This document shows positions 1 through 8,934 of a DNA stretch of 64,000 bases, piece after piece. Position numbers and translations under genes: made by a program. The stretch spans positions 5,270,001-5,334,000 of the forward strand of contig OZ244838.1 in NCBI GenBank assembly GCA_965220695.1, in the 5' to 3' direction. Each line of letters opens with the position of its first letter. Position 1 is the stretch's first letter. The DNA is from UBA9620 sp965220695 (lineage in GTDB: Bacteria; Acidobacteriota; Vicinamibacteria; Vicinamibacterales; UBA8438). A model generated the notes under the pieces. It saw only the letters and a program-made list of their open reading frames with translations, made no database searches and was not told where the DNA came from.

Positions 1-25
1 GAATCCGCGGCGGCACCGGCGGCGC

Positions 26-1318
26 CTAATTCTCCTGCGTGTGCGGCACGGTGTAGGTGATGCCGGTGTACTGCATCTCCTCCCAGGTCTGCTCACCCCA
101 GCGCACCGGGACCGTCGCGTCCGGATTCGACTTGTTCGCGGCCGAGTTGTCATACCAGGCCGAGGCCGAGACCCTGGTACCCTTCGGCACCTTCACCGGT
201 TCCTGGAACGCGTAGTAGGTCTGCCAGTTGAAATCATAGTTCGGCACCGAGAGCAGCGGCTCGGTCCGCCCGTCCGGATAGGTGATCTCGTACTCCCACG
301 CCTTGCCCCGGAGATGCGTGTGCGGAAACAGCGCGTGGATCTCGGCGTCCTCGGTGAATTCGATCAGCGAGTCGACGCGCTCGTTGGCGCCGCCGGCCGC
401 CAACTCGAAGAACACGTTGAGGAACGCGTCCGCGCGGACCTCGCGCTGCGGCGGACCGTCGGCGAAGAAGAGACCGACCTTCGACTGGTCCTTCATCGCC
501 GTCCCGACCGCCGTATAGTGCACGTTGAACAGCAGCGTGGCCCCTTTCGGAATGCGCATCGCGGTGCCCGGTTCGAACACGACCGGATTGGTGCCGGGCG
601 CCAGCGTGGCGATGACCCGGGACCCGCCCTGTCCCCGTTGCCCGCCGTTGCCGCTCGTCCGCGAGAACCGCTCTTCGGTCCCCGGGGGCGGGAGCTGCTC
701 GAACGCCCTCGTCGGCGCAGCGCCGGGCTCGTCCGGCACAAGCATGTACAGGACGATGTGATGCACGGCCGGCCGCACGCCGGCCCGCAGCTCGAGCGCC
801 CGCACCCACTTGTCCTCGGTGAAATTGCTCGCGACCCGGATGTACTGGTAATCGACCGTGCCTTCGGCCGGCACCTCGAACGCTTCCTGCATCTCGAGCA
901 CCACGTCGGGCGTGCCGATCTGCCACCCGTCCGCGAAAAGGGGCGCCGCCGGCAGTTTCGCGCGGTCGCCTTCCGGCGCGCCGGCATCCACCCAGCGGGC
1001 AATCGTCTCCTTCTCGGCGTCGGTCAGCCCGCGCGCATTCGAGAAGGCGCCGACGTCCGGCCTGGCGTGCCAGGGCGGCATCTCGCCGCTCATGACCTTG
1101 TTCCTGATCGACCGGCTCCAGGGACGCGTCTCGGCGTAGGTGACCAGCGACATCGGCGCCGCTTCGCCGGCCCGGTGGCAGGTCACGCAGTTCTCGTAGA
1201 GAATCGGCGCCACGTGCTCGCTGAAGGTCGGCGTCGTCTCTTCCGCGCCCGCCGCCGTCACCCCCACACCCATCGCCAGGGCCATCACTCCGATCGCAAA
1301 CCGTTTCTGTCGCAACAT
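26..1318 (-). CDS. exported cytochrome c / ascorbate-monooxygenase-like protein
   Basis: Predicted periplasmic haem c protein of about 430 residues. I chose the ATG at 1316-1318 because a GGAGAG Shine-Dalgarno lies 7 nt upstream and the protein then starts with a clean signal peptide (about residues 1-25, cut after TAAGA). A single haem motif CVTCH sits at residues 44-48, followed by PMSLVTYAETRPW and MPPW, typical of a family common in Acidobacteria. The C-terminal half is His-rich (HHIVLYM, NVHYTA, HALFPHTHLRGK), resembling the copper type II ascorbate-dependent monooxygenase fold. It is a paralogue of the gene at 25279. Substrate is unknown; electron transfer beside the quinoproteins is inferred. 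Confidence 0.8.
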   Translation of the reverse strand: MLRQKRFAIGVMALAMGVGVTAAGAEETTPTFSEHVAPILYENCVTCHRAGEAAPMSLVTYAETRPWSRSIRNKVMSGEMPPWHARPDVGAFSNARGLTDAEKETIARWVDAGAPEGDRAKLPAAPLFADGWQIGTPDVVLEMQEAFEVPAEGTVDYQYIRVASNFTEDKWVRALELRAGVRPAVHHIVLYMLVPDEPGAAPTRAFEQLPPPGTEERFSRTSGNGGQRGQGGSRVIATLAPGTNPVVFEPGTAMRIPKGATLLFNVHYTAVGTAMKDQSKVGLFFADGPPQREVRADAFLNVFFELAAGGANERVDSLIEFTEDAEIHALFPHTHLRGKAWEYEITYPDGRTEPLLSVPNYDFNWQTYYAFQEPVKVPKGTRVSASAWYDNSAANKSNPDATVPVRWGEQTWEEMQYTGITYTVPHTQEN

Positions 1319-1526
1319 GTCGGGTCTCTCCAAGAGTTTGTCGTACCGTTCTTCTTTCATACGTGACGCTGCGACAGCAGGTTCACTGGACCTGCCGTGC
1401 GCGGTGAGCGTGTCGTCGGCGGCGATGCGATGCATGGTGCGTGTCCCTTCGGCTGGCGGCCCGCGGCACGAACGCGGCTGCGTTCACCCGGCGGCATGGG
1501 TTGCCTGGAGTCTGCGCCGCGGGCGC

Positions 1527-2393
1527 CTACGGCTTGGGATGCCCCAACAGCCACTCGACGACCAGCGGCGTGAAGTGATCGGACAGCTCGGGCAAATGGG
1601 CCCCGCCGGCGATGGTCCACAGTTCGGCCGACCCGCCGGGCCGGCAGCCGGCCGTGTAGCGCGTGACCGTCGACTCGGCGCCGGGCAGGCCGCGATCGAG
1701 GTCGAGCGTGGCCGCGTCGCTCCCGGCGCCAGCGCAGCCGTTGCGTGCGGCCCAGTTCTCGACCGATGTCCGGGCGCCCGGGTAGGCGCTGCCCTGAATC
1801 TCCCCGCCGTCATAGGCGATCGCGGTGTCGGCGGTGCCGTGGATCTGCAGTACGTGCACCGCATGGGCCGGCTGCGGGCGTTCCACCGTTTGATCCGCGC
1901 CGGCCAGACTCACGATGGCCGCGACCGTGCCCGAGTGGTCGTGCGCCAGCCGGTGCGCCATGAAGGCGCCGTTGGAGTGCCCGAGGATGAAGACACGTTT
2001 CTCGTCGATCCGATACTGCGCCTTGACCTTGTCGATGAGGCCGGCCAGATAGGCCGAGTCGTCGAGCTCCTGCCCCTCCCAGTTGCAGCAGGCGGCCGAC
2101 GCGTTCCAGAACCGCGGATTTCCCCGACCCGCCGACGGTGTGCCGTCGGGGGCCACCATGATGAACCCGTAGGCGTCAGCCAGTGCACTGAGGCCCATGT
2201 ACTCGTTCTGCCCTGCACCGGTGTTGCTGTAGGTGTGCAGCAGCACGATGAGCGGCGCCGCCGTGTCGCCGGTATAGCCGGACGGCACGGTCACGGGCAG
2301 CGCACCGCGGCCGGCATCGATCGATTGGGCGTCCGCGGTTCCGCCGCCGGCGAGCAGCGCGGCGGCGAGGAAGACGTACGATAACTTGCGCAT
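1527..2393 (-). CDS. secreted PHB-depolymerase/feruloyl-esterase-like alpha/beta hydrolase (LpqC type)
   Basis: Secreted serine hydrolase of about 288 residues. The start at 2391-2393 has AGGAG upstream and gives MRKLSYVFLAAALLAGG, a signal peptide. Family signatures are an early LLHTYSN segment (oxyanion region), VAPDGTPS, a Trp/Cys-rich stretch ACCNW, the nucleophile elbow GHSNGAF and a late His in GGAHLPEL. These fit the polyhydroxybutyrate depolymerase / acetylxylan-feruloyl esterase (LpqC) family, which cleaves ester bonds outside the cytoplasm. The exact substrate cannot be told. It is transcribed toward the cytochrome gene at 26 and diverges from the quinoprotein at 2640. Confidence 0.8.
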   Translation of the reverse strand: MRKLSYVFLAAALLAGGGTADAQSIDAGRGALPVTVPSGYTGDTAAPLIVLLHTYSNTGAGQNEYMGLSALADAYGFIMVAPDGTPSAGRGNPRFWNASAACCNWEGQELDDSAYLAGLIDKVKAQYRIDEKRVFILGHSNGAFMAHRLAHDHSGTVAAIVSLAGADQTVERPQPAHAVHVLQIHGTADTAIAYDGGEIQGSAYPGARTSVENWAARNGCAGAGSDAATLDLDRGLPGAESTVTRYTAGCRPGGSAELWTIAGGAHLPELSDHFTPLVVEWLLGHPKP

Positions 2394-2639
2394 GGACAGG
2401 CTCCTGTTTCGTTCGATGACAAACTGCAAGAAGTATCACACGCGCGACACCTGGTCCAGCGGCACGCCCCCCACCGGACCTTGTGCCGGTCTCCGCCTTT
2501 CCTGTAGAGTGAGCAGCCACTCAAAACCGGCGCCGGATCGACACAGGCCATTCGGTTTCTCGTGATTCGCGGGTGCCGGCAGGTGCAATCTGGCGCCCGG
2601 ACCGTCGGTTTTCCTGCGCCCGTTGGGGACCATCCGTAC

Positions 2640-4772
2640 ATGTGTAGACCTGTCGCGCTCATTCGGTCCACGGGCCGCGCCCGCTGGAGACTCACGCTGC
2701 TTGGATGCCTGCCGGCGCTGCTCGTCGCCGGAGGCGCCGGCGCACAGCCCGCGCCGTCGAACGGCCCGTGGCAAGCCTACGGGACCGCGAACGGCGAATG
2801 GCGGAGCTATGCCGGCGACATCGCGGGTACGAAGTACTCGCCGCTGGCCCGCATCGACGCCGGCAACTTCAACCGGCTCGAGATTGCCTGGGAGTGGACG
2901 TCGGTCGACACCGCGCTCAGCCGCTCGACCCCGGGCGGCGGCGAATGGCGGGCGCCGCTCGGCGCCATCGTCGAGTCGCTCGTGGCGGACACGCCGAACC
3001 TGTATCGCGACGGCCAGTCGCCGAACCCGTCGCGCATGCAGGCGACGCCCTTGATGGTGGGCGGCGTCCTGTACTTCAACACCCCCCTCTCGCAGGGGGT
3101 CGCGGTCGACGCAGCGACCGGCGAGACCCTCTGGGTGTTCAACCCGAAGAGCTACGAGGAAGGCACGCCCTCGATGAGCGGCCCCTGGACGCAGCGCGGC
3201 GTCGCCTACTGGACCGACGGGGAGGACGACGAGCGGATCTTCTGGGGCACCGGCAACGGCCATCTTGTCTGCGTGGGGGCTCGAACCGGGCGGCCCTGTC
3301 CCGACTTCGGACCGGACGGCAGCGGCATGGTGGACGCGACGGCCGGCATTCCGAGGGTCGACCGCGGCGCGCGCGACTATCTCAACGCCATGCTCTACTC
3401 GATCAACTCGCCGCCGATCGTGGTGCGCGACCGCGTGATCCACGGCTCGCATATCGCCGACGTACGGGTCACGAAGGAAGCCCCGCCGGGGTGGGTGCGG
3501 GCCTGGAACGTGCGGACCGGCGCGCACGAGTGGGACTTCCACACCGTCCCGAACAGCCCCGACGAGTATGGCGCCGACACGTGGCTGAACGAGTCGTGGC
3601 GCTACTCGGGCAACGCCAACGTCTGGTCGATGCTGGCGGGCGACAACGAGCTGGGCTACGTGTATCTGCCGACCGGCACCACGACCAACGACTACTACGG
3701 CGCCGACCGCCACGGCGACAACCTGTTCTCGGAATCGATCATCGCGGTCGACATCGAGACCGGGCAGCGGGTCTGGCACTTCCAGGCGGTCCACCACGGG
3801 CTGTGGGACTACGACTTCCCGACGCACCCCAACCTGATCGACGTCACGGTCGACGGCCGCGGCATCAAGGCCTTGGCGCAGGTGAGCAAGCAGGGGTTCA
3901 TCTACGCCTTCGACCGCGTGACGGGCGAGCCGATCTGGCCGATCGAGGAACGGCCGGTCCCGCAGTACACGAACATGCCGGACGAGGCGCCGGCGCGGAC
4001 GCAGCCGTTTCCCACGAGACCGCCGCCGTTCGAATACCAGGGGGTCACGATTGACGACCTGGTCGACTTCACGCCGGAGATCCGGGCGATGGCGGTGGAG
4101 GCGGTGCAGGACTTCCAGCTAGGTCCACTGTTCACGCCGCCGCTGCGCACCATCGACGGCGGCGTCCAGGGCGTCATCCAGCGTCCGGCGATCGACGGCG
4201 GCGCCAACTGGGGCGGGGCCGGCGTCGACCCCGAGACCGGGCTGCTCTACGTGCCGTCGCACAATCGGTTCTCGGTGTTGCATTTCTACACGCCGGACCC
4301 GGCCATCGGCGGCACCATGCGCTACACCCAGGGTCCGTTCGGCGGCGGCCGGCAGCCGGCGATGCCCCGGGGGCTGCCGCTGTTCAAGCCGCCCTACTCG
4401 CGCATGACGGCGGTCGACCTGAACGTCGGGGACACCGCCTGGATGCAGCCCAACGGCGACGGCGACCGCTTCCGCAACCACCCGCTGTTGCGCGATCTCG
4501 AGCTGCCGCCGCTGGGCGGCGACGGCCGCGGCGGACCGCTGGTCACGAAGACGCTGCTCATCAGCGCCCTCACCGCCGGCGGCAACGGGGGCGGGCCGCG
4601 GCTCATCGCGCGCGACAAGGCCAGCGGCCGGATCGTCGGCTCGGTCGACCTCCCGACGGGCGCCGTCGGCAGCCCGATGACCTATCTGGTCGGCGACCGG
4701 CAGTACATCGCCCTGACCATCGGCGGCGGGCCGCGGCTGGTCGCATTCGCGCTGCCCGAGGACGGACGCTGA
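2640..4772 (+). CDS. PQQ-dependent dehydrogenase (glucose-dehydrogenase-like quinoprotein)
   Basis: Exported quinoprotein of about 710 residues. It oxidises an alcohol or sugar with pyrroloquinoline quinone and passes electrons to the respiratory chain. The ATG at 2640 leads into a basic n-region and the hydrophobic LLGCLPALLVAGGAGA signal. Propeller features include YAGDIAGTKYSPLARID near the N-terminus, the AWRW-like IAWEW, YDFPTHPNLID, GANWGGAGVDPETGLLY and a closing YIALTIGGG. The length and the YSPL/NWGG motifs resemble membrane-bound glucose dehydrogenase-type enzymes, but no N-terminal membrane helices beyond the signal are seen. One of four quinoproteins in the window. Substrate not assignable. 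Confidence 0.85.
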   Translation: MCRPVALIRSTGRARWRLTLLGCLPALLVAGGAGAQPAPSNGPWQAYGTANGEWRSYAGDIAGTKYSPLARIDAGNFNRLEIAWEWTSVDTALSRSTPGGGEWRAPLGAIVESLVADTPNLYRDGQSPNPSRMQATPLMVGGVLYFNTPLSQGVAVDAATGETLWVFNPKSYEEGTPSMSGPWTQRGVAYWTDGEDDERIFWGTGNGHLVCVGARTGRPCPDFGPDGSGMVDATAGIPRVDRGARDYLNAMLYSINSPPIVVRDRVIHGSHIADVRVTKEAPPGWVRAWNVRTGAHEWDFHTVPNSPDEYGADTWLNESWRYSGNANVWSMLAGDNELGYVYLPTGTTTNDYYGADRHGDNLFSESIIAVDIETGQRVWHFQAVHHGLWDYDFPTHPNLIDVTVDGRGIKALAQVSKQGFIYAFDRVTGEPIWPIEERPVPQYTNMPDEAPARTQPFPTRPPPFEYQGVTIDDLVDFTPEIRAMAVEAVQDFQLGPLFTPPLRTIDGGVQGVIQRPAIDGGANWGGAGVDPETGLLYVPSHNRFSVLHFYTPDPAIGGTMRYTQGPFGGGRQPAMPRGLPLFKPPYSRMTAVDLNVGDTAWMQPNGDGDRFRNHPLLRDLELPPLGGDGRGGPLVTKTLLISALTAGGNGGGPRLIARDKASGRIVGSVDLPTGAVGSPMTYLVGDRQYIALTIGGGPRLVAFALPEDGR

Positions 4773-4830
4773 TTCCGTGGCTCCGCCGGAGCCGGGAGCG
4801 GCACAGAACCGGAAGAAACAGGAGAGGATC

Positions 4831-5616
4831 ATGAAACGACATATCAGTGCGGGCATGCTCACCGTGGCGGTCGTCATCGCCGCGGGCATGGCCCTCGGTG
4901 AAGCTGCCATCCGGATCACGGGGTATCACAACATCCACATCGCCGCACCGGACCCCGAGGCGGCGGTCGCCTGGTACGTCGAGCACCTCGGCGCGGTCAG
5001 GACCAACAGCGGCGCCCCGCACGTCATGATCGGGGAGACCCTGATCGCCTTTCAGGAAACCGACGAGGTCCGGCCCAGCGCCGGCAGCGCGCTCGATCAC
5101 TTCGGGGTGTCGGTGCCCGATCTGGACGCGGCGATGCGGGCGCTCGAGGGGTCCGGGGCCACCGTCACCTCACCGATCCGGGATGTGCCCGGGTTGTTCA
5201 AGCTGGCCTTCATCGAGGATCCCTTCGGGGCCAGGATCGAGTTGGTGGAGGACGCCGAATGGCCCGGGTTCCACCATGTCCACCTGCGAGTGCAGGACCC
5301 GACGGCAACACTCGCCTGGTACGAGACGATGCTCGGGGGGACGCGCGACCAGTTGAAGGGACGTATCGAGGGGCTGCGTTACGGCGGCGTCTGGCTGCTG
5401 GCGGCCGACAGCGGGGGCGAGACCCTGGCCCCGAGCGCGGAGCGCGCGATTCGCAACGTCGCCTGGGGCATCGCGGACATGGATGAAGCGGTTGCCGCGT
5501 TCAATGCGGCAGGGGCGAAGACTCTCGTTGAACCGTTCGTGGTCAATGACGTGGTCCGCGTGGCGTTCTTCGAAGATCCCAATGGCGTGAGCGTCGAACT
5601 GCTGCAACTGCCCTGA
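4831..5616 (+). CDS. exported VOC (glyoxalase/bleomycin-resistance fold) protein
   Basis: About 261 residues with two tandem vicinal-oxygen-chelate modules. The start at 4831 follows AGGAGAGG by 3-4 nt and gives the signal-like MKRHISAGMLTVAVVIAAGM. Module 1 begins at GYHNIHIAAPDPEAAVAWY; module 2 begins at GFHHVHLRVQDPTATLAWY. Each ends with a metal-ligand-type Glu in FGARIELVE and NGVSVELLQ. VOC proteins are metal-dependent dioxygenases, isomerases or lyases; the substrate cannot be read from sequence. An exported VOC protein is uncommon. It starts 58 nt after the quinoprotein stop and is followed 25 nt later by another exported protein, so the three may be one operon. Confidence 0.75.
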   Translation: MKRHISAGMLTVAVVIAAGMALGEAAIRITGYHNIHIAAPDPEAAVAWYVEHLGAVRTNSGAPHVMIGETLIAFQETDEVRPSAGSALDHFGVSVPDLDAAMRALEGSGATVTSPIRDVPGLFKLAFIEDPFGARIELVEDAEWPGFHHVHLRVQDPTATLAWYETMLGGTRDQLKGRIEGLRYGGVWLLAADSGGETLAPSAERAIRNVAWGIADMDEAVAAFNAAGAKTLVEPFVVNDVVRVAFFEDPNGVSVELLQLP

Positions 5617-5641
5617 CTCGCGGGACTCCAGGAGAATCAGG

Positions 5642-6469
5642 GTGAGACCAGTGTACTCGGCGGGGATCGGCGGTATTGCGCTGCTGTTGTCGGCGACCGT
5701 GACGCCCGCGGCCGAGCTGAAGCCCGAGACGGTGCAGGCGTTCGACCGTTATGTGCAGGTGACCGAGGCGCGCATGAGCGCCGAGCTGACCGGCGACGCC
5801 CGGTTCCTGTGGATCGACCGTCTGGCGGAGGACGAACGCGCCGAGGTGCTCGCGCGGCTCCGGGCCGGCGAGGTCGTCGTCGAGCGGCTCGAGACGCGTG
5901 ACGCCGGAGACCGCATCGAGATCCCGTCCGGCATGGTGCACCACTGGGTCGGCACCATCCTCATTCCCGGCGTCACGCTCGATCAGACCATTGCCCTGGT
6001 GCAGGACTACGACCGCTACCCGGCGATCTACGCGCCCGACGTGCAGGCCGCCGAGATCCGTGCGCGCGACGGCCACCAATTCCAGGTGTATCTCCGGCTG
6101 TTCACAAAGAAGGTCCTGACCTGGGTGGCCGATACGGAACACGACGTGGAGTTCGTCGCGGTCGACGACACGCGCATGCACGTGCCGAGCCGCAGCACCC
6201 GGATCCTGGAGATCGAGCACCCGGATACGCCGCAGGCACGCCGGAAACCCGAAGGGAACGACCGCGGCTTCGCCTGGCGGCTCAACAACTACTGCTCGTT
6301 CGAGGAACGCGCCGAGGGCACCGTGATGCAGTGTGAATCGATCACCCTCACGCGCGGCATCCCGTTCCTGTTCGGCGTCATCGTGCGGCCGTTCGTGACG
6401 AGCGTGCACCGGGAAAAGCTGACGGTCACCCTGCAGGCCGCGCGCACTCATCTCACCGCGGCCTCATAG
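5642..6469 (+). CDS. exported START/SRPBCC-like hypothetical protein
   Basis: Predicted exported protein of 275 residues starting with GTG at 5642, with AGGAG about 8 nt upstream. The N-terminus (YSAGIGGIALLLSATVTPAAE) is a signal peptide. The central part (WVGTILIPGVTLDQTIALVQD, YPAIYAPDV, WRLNNYCSFEE) has the alternating helix/strand look of SRPBCC (START-like) ligand-binding proteins, and a late hydrophobic IPFLFGVIVRPFV could be a groove-closing helix. No catalytic residues are recognisable. It follows the VOC gene by 25 nt, consistent with co-transcription. Function unknown. Confidence 0.65.
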   Translation: MRPVYSAGIGGIALLLSATVTPAAELKPETVQAFDRYVQVTEARMSAELTGDARFLWIDRLAEDERAEVLARLRAGEVVVERLETRDAGDRIEIPSGMVHHWVGTILIPGVTLDQTIALVQDYDRYPAIYAPDVQAAEIRARDGHQFQVYLRLFTKKVLTWVADTEHDVEFVAVDDTRMHVPSRSTRILEIEHPDTPQARRKPEGNDRGFAWRLNNYCSFEERAEGTVMQCESITLTRGIPFLFGVIVRPFVTSVHREKLTVTLQAARTHLTAAS

Positions 6470-6569
6470 CGCCTGATCGACGGTATATGATGTCGCGGCA
6501 GTCCACCCTGCCGGCCCCGCGGCGCGGTCACGCGCGCGGCCGGCGCCCGACGGTGGCGGAACACAAACG

Positions 6570-7307
6570 ATGCTCACAGGTGAAGACCGGCTGATCGTGG
6601 CGCTTGACGTCTCGACGCACGATGAAGCGGTCTCGCTTGTCGACCGCCTTCCTCAGGTGTCGTTCTTCAAGATCGGTCTGCGACTGTTTCTGGCGGGTGA
6701 TCTGTTCGGTTTGCTGTCCCGGTTGCAGGCCCGCCGGCGGGAGACCGGCGGCGTGTTCGTCGACCTCAAGCTGGCGGGCGATATCGGCAACACGATCAGG
6801 GACCTCGTGGTCGAATCGCACCGGCTCGGCATCCGGTTCATGACGTTCGTCGAATCGGTGCCGGAGGCGATTACGCGCCAGACGCTCGGCACCGTGCGCG
6901 AGGCACGCCGTGACGACATGCCGCTGGCCCTCATGGTGCCCTATCTCTCCAGCCTCGGATCGCAGCAGTTGCAGGAGTCGGGGCACGGGGCCTCGGTGGA
7001 GGCCTTCATTCTCGAGCGCGGCGGCCGGTGGCTGGCGGCCGGCTGTGACGGGCTGATCGTGTCGGGCGAGGCGATCGGCGCCTGTCGCGAGCATTTTCCC
7101 GACGCGCTGCTGGTGAGCCCCGGCATCCGGCCGGCCGGCGCCGCGCTGGACGATCACGCCCGCAGCACGACCCCCGGCCGCGCCATTCGCCTCGGCGCGG
7201 ACTACCTCGTCGTCGGTCGGCCGATCACGGCGGCGGCGACCCCGGCAGACGCGGCGCAACGCATCATCGACGAGATGGACGAGGCGCTGGCGGCGGGTTC
7301 GGCCTAG
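6570..7307 (+). CDS. pyrF: orotidine 5'-phosphate decarboxylase
   Basis: Cytoplasmic OMP decarboxylase of 245 residues, which makes UMP in the last step of pyrimidine synthesis. Signatures are LIVALDV (Asp13), FFKIGL (Lys35), the catalytic block VFVDLKLAGDIGNT (Asp65, Lys67, Asp71), LMVPYLSS, SPGIRP and the terminal LVVGRPIT phosphate loop. The usual spacing is D-x-K-x-x-D; here one extra residue (Gly70) lies between Lys67 and the second Asp, confirmed codon by codon at 6762-6785. The family assignment is firm. Whether the inserted residue is a lineage feature or weakens catalysis is unknown. The gene stands alone, converging on the kinase at 7375. Confidence 0.85.
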   Translation: MLTGEDRLIVALDVSTHDEAVSLVDRLPQVSFFKIGLRLFLAGDLFGLLSRLQARRRETGGVFVDLKLAGDIGNTIRDLVVESHRLGIRFMTFVESVPEAITRQTLGTVREARRDDMPLALMVPYLSSLGSQQLQESGHGASVEAFILERGGRWLAAGCDGLIVSGEAIGACREHFPDALLVSPGIRPAGAALDDHARSTTPGRAIRLGADYLVVGRPITAAATPADAAQRIIDEMDEALAAGSA

Positions 7308-7331
7308 TTCGCCAGGCGGCCAGCCCGCCAG

Positions 7332-7366
7332 CGCCGGCGCATGCCGGCGGGCGGTGTCCGCCCGCC
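7332..7366. terminator. overlapping GC-rich hairpins between convergent genes
   Basis: Between pyrF (+) and the kinase (-) two perfect stems overlap. One has 7 bp with a GCAT loop (7332-7349), the other 9 bp with a TGT loop (7346-7366). They cannot form together. No T-tract follows either one, so if this ends transcription it does so as a structured, possibly bidirectional site. Confidence 0.4.
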
Positions 7367-7374
7367 GGGCGCCG

Positions 7375-8934
7375 TCAGCGAGCGCCCTGGCCGTCGCGCT
7401 GGAAGGCGGCGCGCGTGGTCGCCGGCTCGATGATGAGAAACGCGAGGCAACTGATGATGCCGACGCCGGCGATCACGCTCGCCCAGGCCGCGTGATCGCT
7501 GCTGATCAGCGCCGCCGCCACCAGCAGCAGGATGACGAACAGCCAGTCCGCCGCGCGGATCCAGACCGCCACCTGTGTCTGCTGGGTGCCTATCTGCGCG
7601 GGGTTGAACCGTTGCGTGAACGAGAGGTGGAACCGTAGCGTGCCTGCGACCAGCACCGCGCCCAGCGCTGCAAAGAACACCGCCGTGCCCCAGGGCGCCG
7701 CCGCCCACTGGCGCACGTTCCAGAGGGGATACAGCATCGCGTAGTAGACGAGTCCGGCGGCGCGCTGATGGAACTGCCACCACCACAGCGGGCCCTGATC
7801 GGGCTTGTGTGCCGTCCGGGCGCGGTCGCGCCCCCTCCCGACGGGCGCTGGCCGCACGCTGCGTTCCGCGTGGTCCCGCCGGGCCGCCTCGAGCTCGTCG
7901 AGCAACTCGCGTGTCGCTTCATAGCGCCGGTCTGCATCCTTTTGCAGGCAGCGGAGGATGATCCGCTCCAAGTCGGGCGAGCAGGCGGGGGCGAGCTCGG
8001 TGAGATCGGGCGGGTCAGCCTCGAGCACACGCGCCACCGTCGACGCCTGTCCGCCGCCGCTGAACGGATGGAGCCCCGATGTCAGCTCGAACAGAAGCAC
8101 GCCGAACGCGAACATGTCCGAGCGGAAATCCACCTCTTGTCCGCGTATCTGCTCGGGGGACATGTAGCCCGGGGTACCCACGGCGGACCCCGGTTCGGTC
8201 AGCCGCGTGGCGGAGGCCGCGGCGCCGATCTCGACGTCGCTGAAGCGGGCCAGACCGAAGTCCAGAATCTTGATGCCGGCATCCTCGGTGCGAATCACGT
8301 TTTCCGGTTTCAGGTCACGATGGATGACGTGGCGCTCGTGGGCGGCGGTCAGCGCGCGGGCAATCTCGACCGCCGTGTTGAGCACGGCCGAGGCCGTCAA
8401 CGGTCCGTCGGTCAGCTCCTGCCGCAACGTCACGCCGCGCACGTACTCGCTGACCAGATAGAGGGTGTCGTCGAACTCCTCGAGCGCATGGACCGTGGCG
8501 ATGCCGGGATGCGTCAGGCTGGCGAGCGCCCGCGCTTCGCGGCGCAGGCGCCGCCGCCGCTGCTCGTCGCGCGTGAACCGCGCGGGCAGCGCCTTGATCG
8601 CCACGAAGCGGCCGAGCCGGGTGTCTCTGGCGAGATGGACCACCCCCATGCCGCCTTCACCCAGCTTGCGTGTGACCTGATACTGACCGAACTGACGACC
8701 GACCAGCACTGCCTGTGCGCCGGCGTCATCCGGCTCGGCCGCACTCCGGTCCGCGGGGGTCAGGACCACCGGGGCCGAGTTGTCGTCGTGGTGTGCGAGC
8801 AGCGACTCGACCTCGGCGCGCAACGCAGGATCGCCGCGACAGGCGTCGTCGAGGAACCGCGCCCGCTCATCGGCGCCGCACTCTAGCGCGTCATGAAACA
8901 GATCGCCGATCCGCCGCCAGCGCTCAGGATCCAC
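7375..8934 (-). CDS. membrane-anchored Ser/Thr protein kinase (PknB-like)
   Basis: 519-residue Hanks-type kinase. It starts with GTG at 8934, overlapping the sigma-factor gene by 11 nt. Residues about 80-350 form the kinase: glycine loop GEGGMGVVHLARD (about 91), VAIKAL lysine, catalytic HRDLKPENV (about 205), DFGLARF magnesium loop, and GTPGYMSPEQI activation/P+1 segment. The N-terminal 70 residues (WRRIGDLFHDALE, HHDD) are the usual acidobacterial leader. After residue 390 about four hydrophobic segments (FFAALGAVLVAG, LFVILLLVAAALI, ISCLAFLII) anchor it in the membrane instead of a sensor domain. Coupling to an ECF sigma factor suggests a signalling pair, probably phosphorylation-dependent gene control. 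Confidence 0.9.
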   Translation of the reverse strand: MDPERWRRIGDLFHDALECGADERARFLDDACRGDPALRAEVESLLAHHDDNSAPVVLTPADRSAAEPDDAGAQAVLVGRQFGQYQVTRKLGEGGMGVVHLARDTRLGRFVAIKALPARFTRDEQRRRRLRREARALASLTHPGIATVHALEEFDDTLYLVSEYVRGVTLRQELTDGPLTASAVLNTAVEIARALTAAHERHVIHRDLKPENVIRTEDAGIKILDFGLARFSDVEIGAAASATRLTEPGSAVGTPGYMSPEQIRGQEVDFRSDMFAFGVLLFELTSGLHPFSGGGQASTVARVLEADPPDLTELAPACSPDLERIILRCLQKDADRRYEATRELLDELEAARRDHAERSVRPAPVGRGRDRARTAHKPDQGPLWWWQFHQRAAGLVYYAMLYPLWNVRQWAAAPWGTAVFFAALGAVLVAGTLRFHLSFTQRFNPAQIGTQQTQVAVWIRAADWLFVILLLVAAALISSDHAAWASVIAGVGIISCLAFLIIEPATTRAAFQRDGQGAR

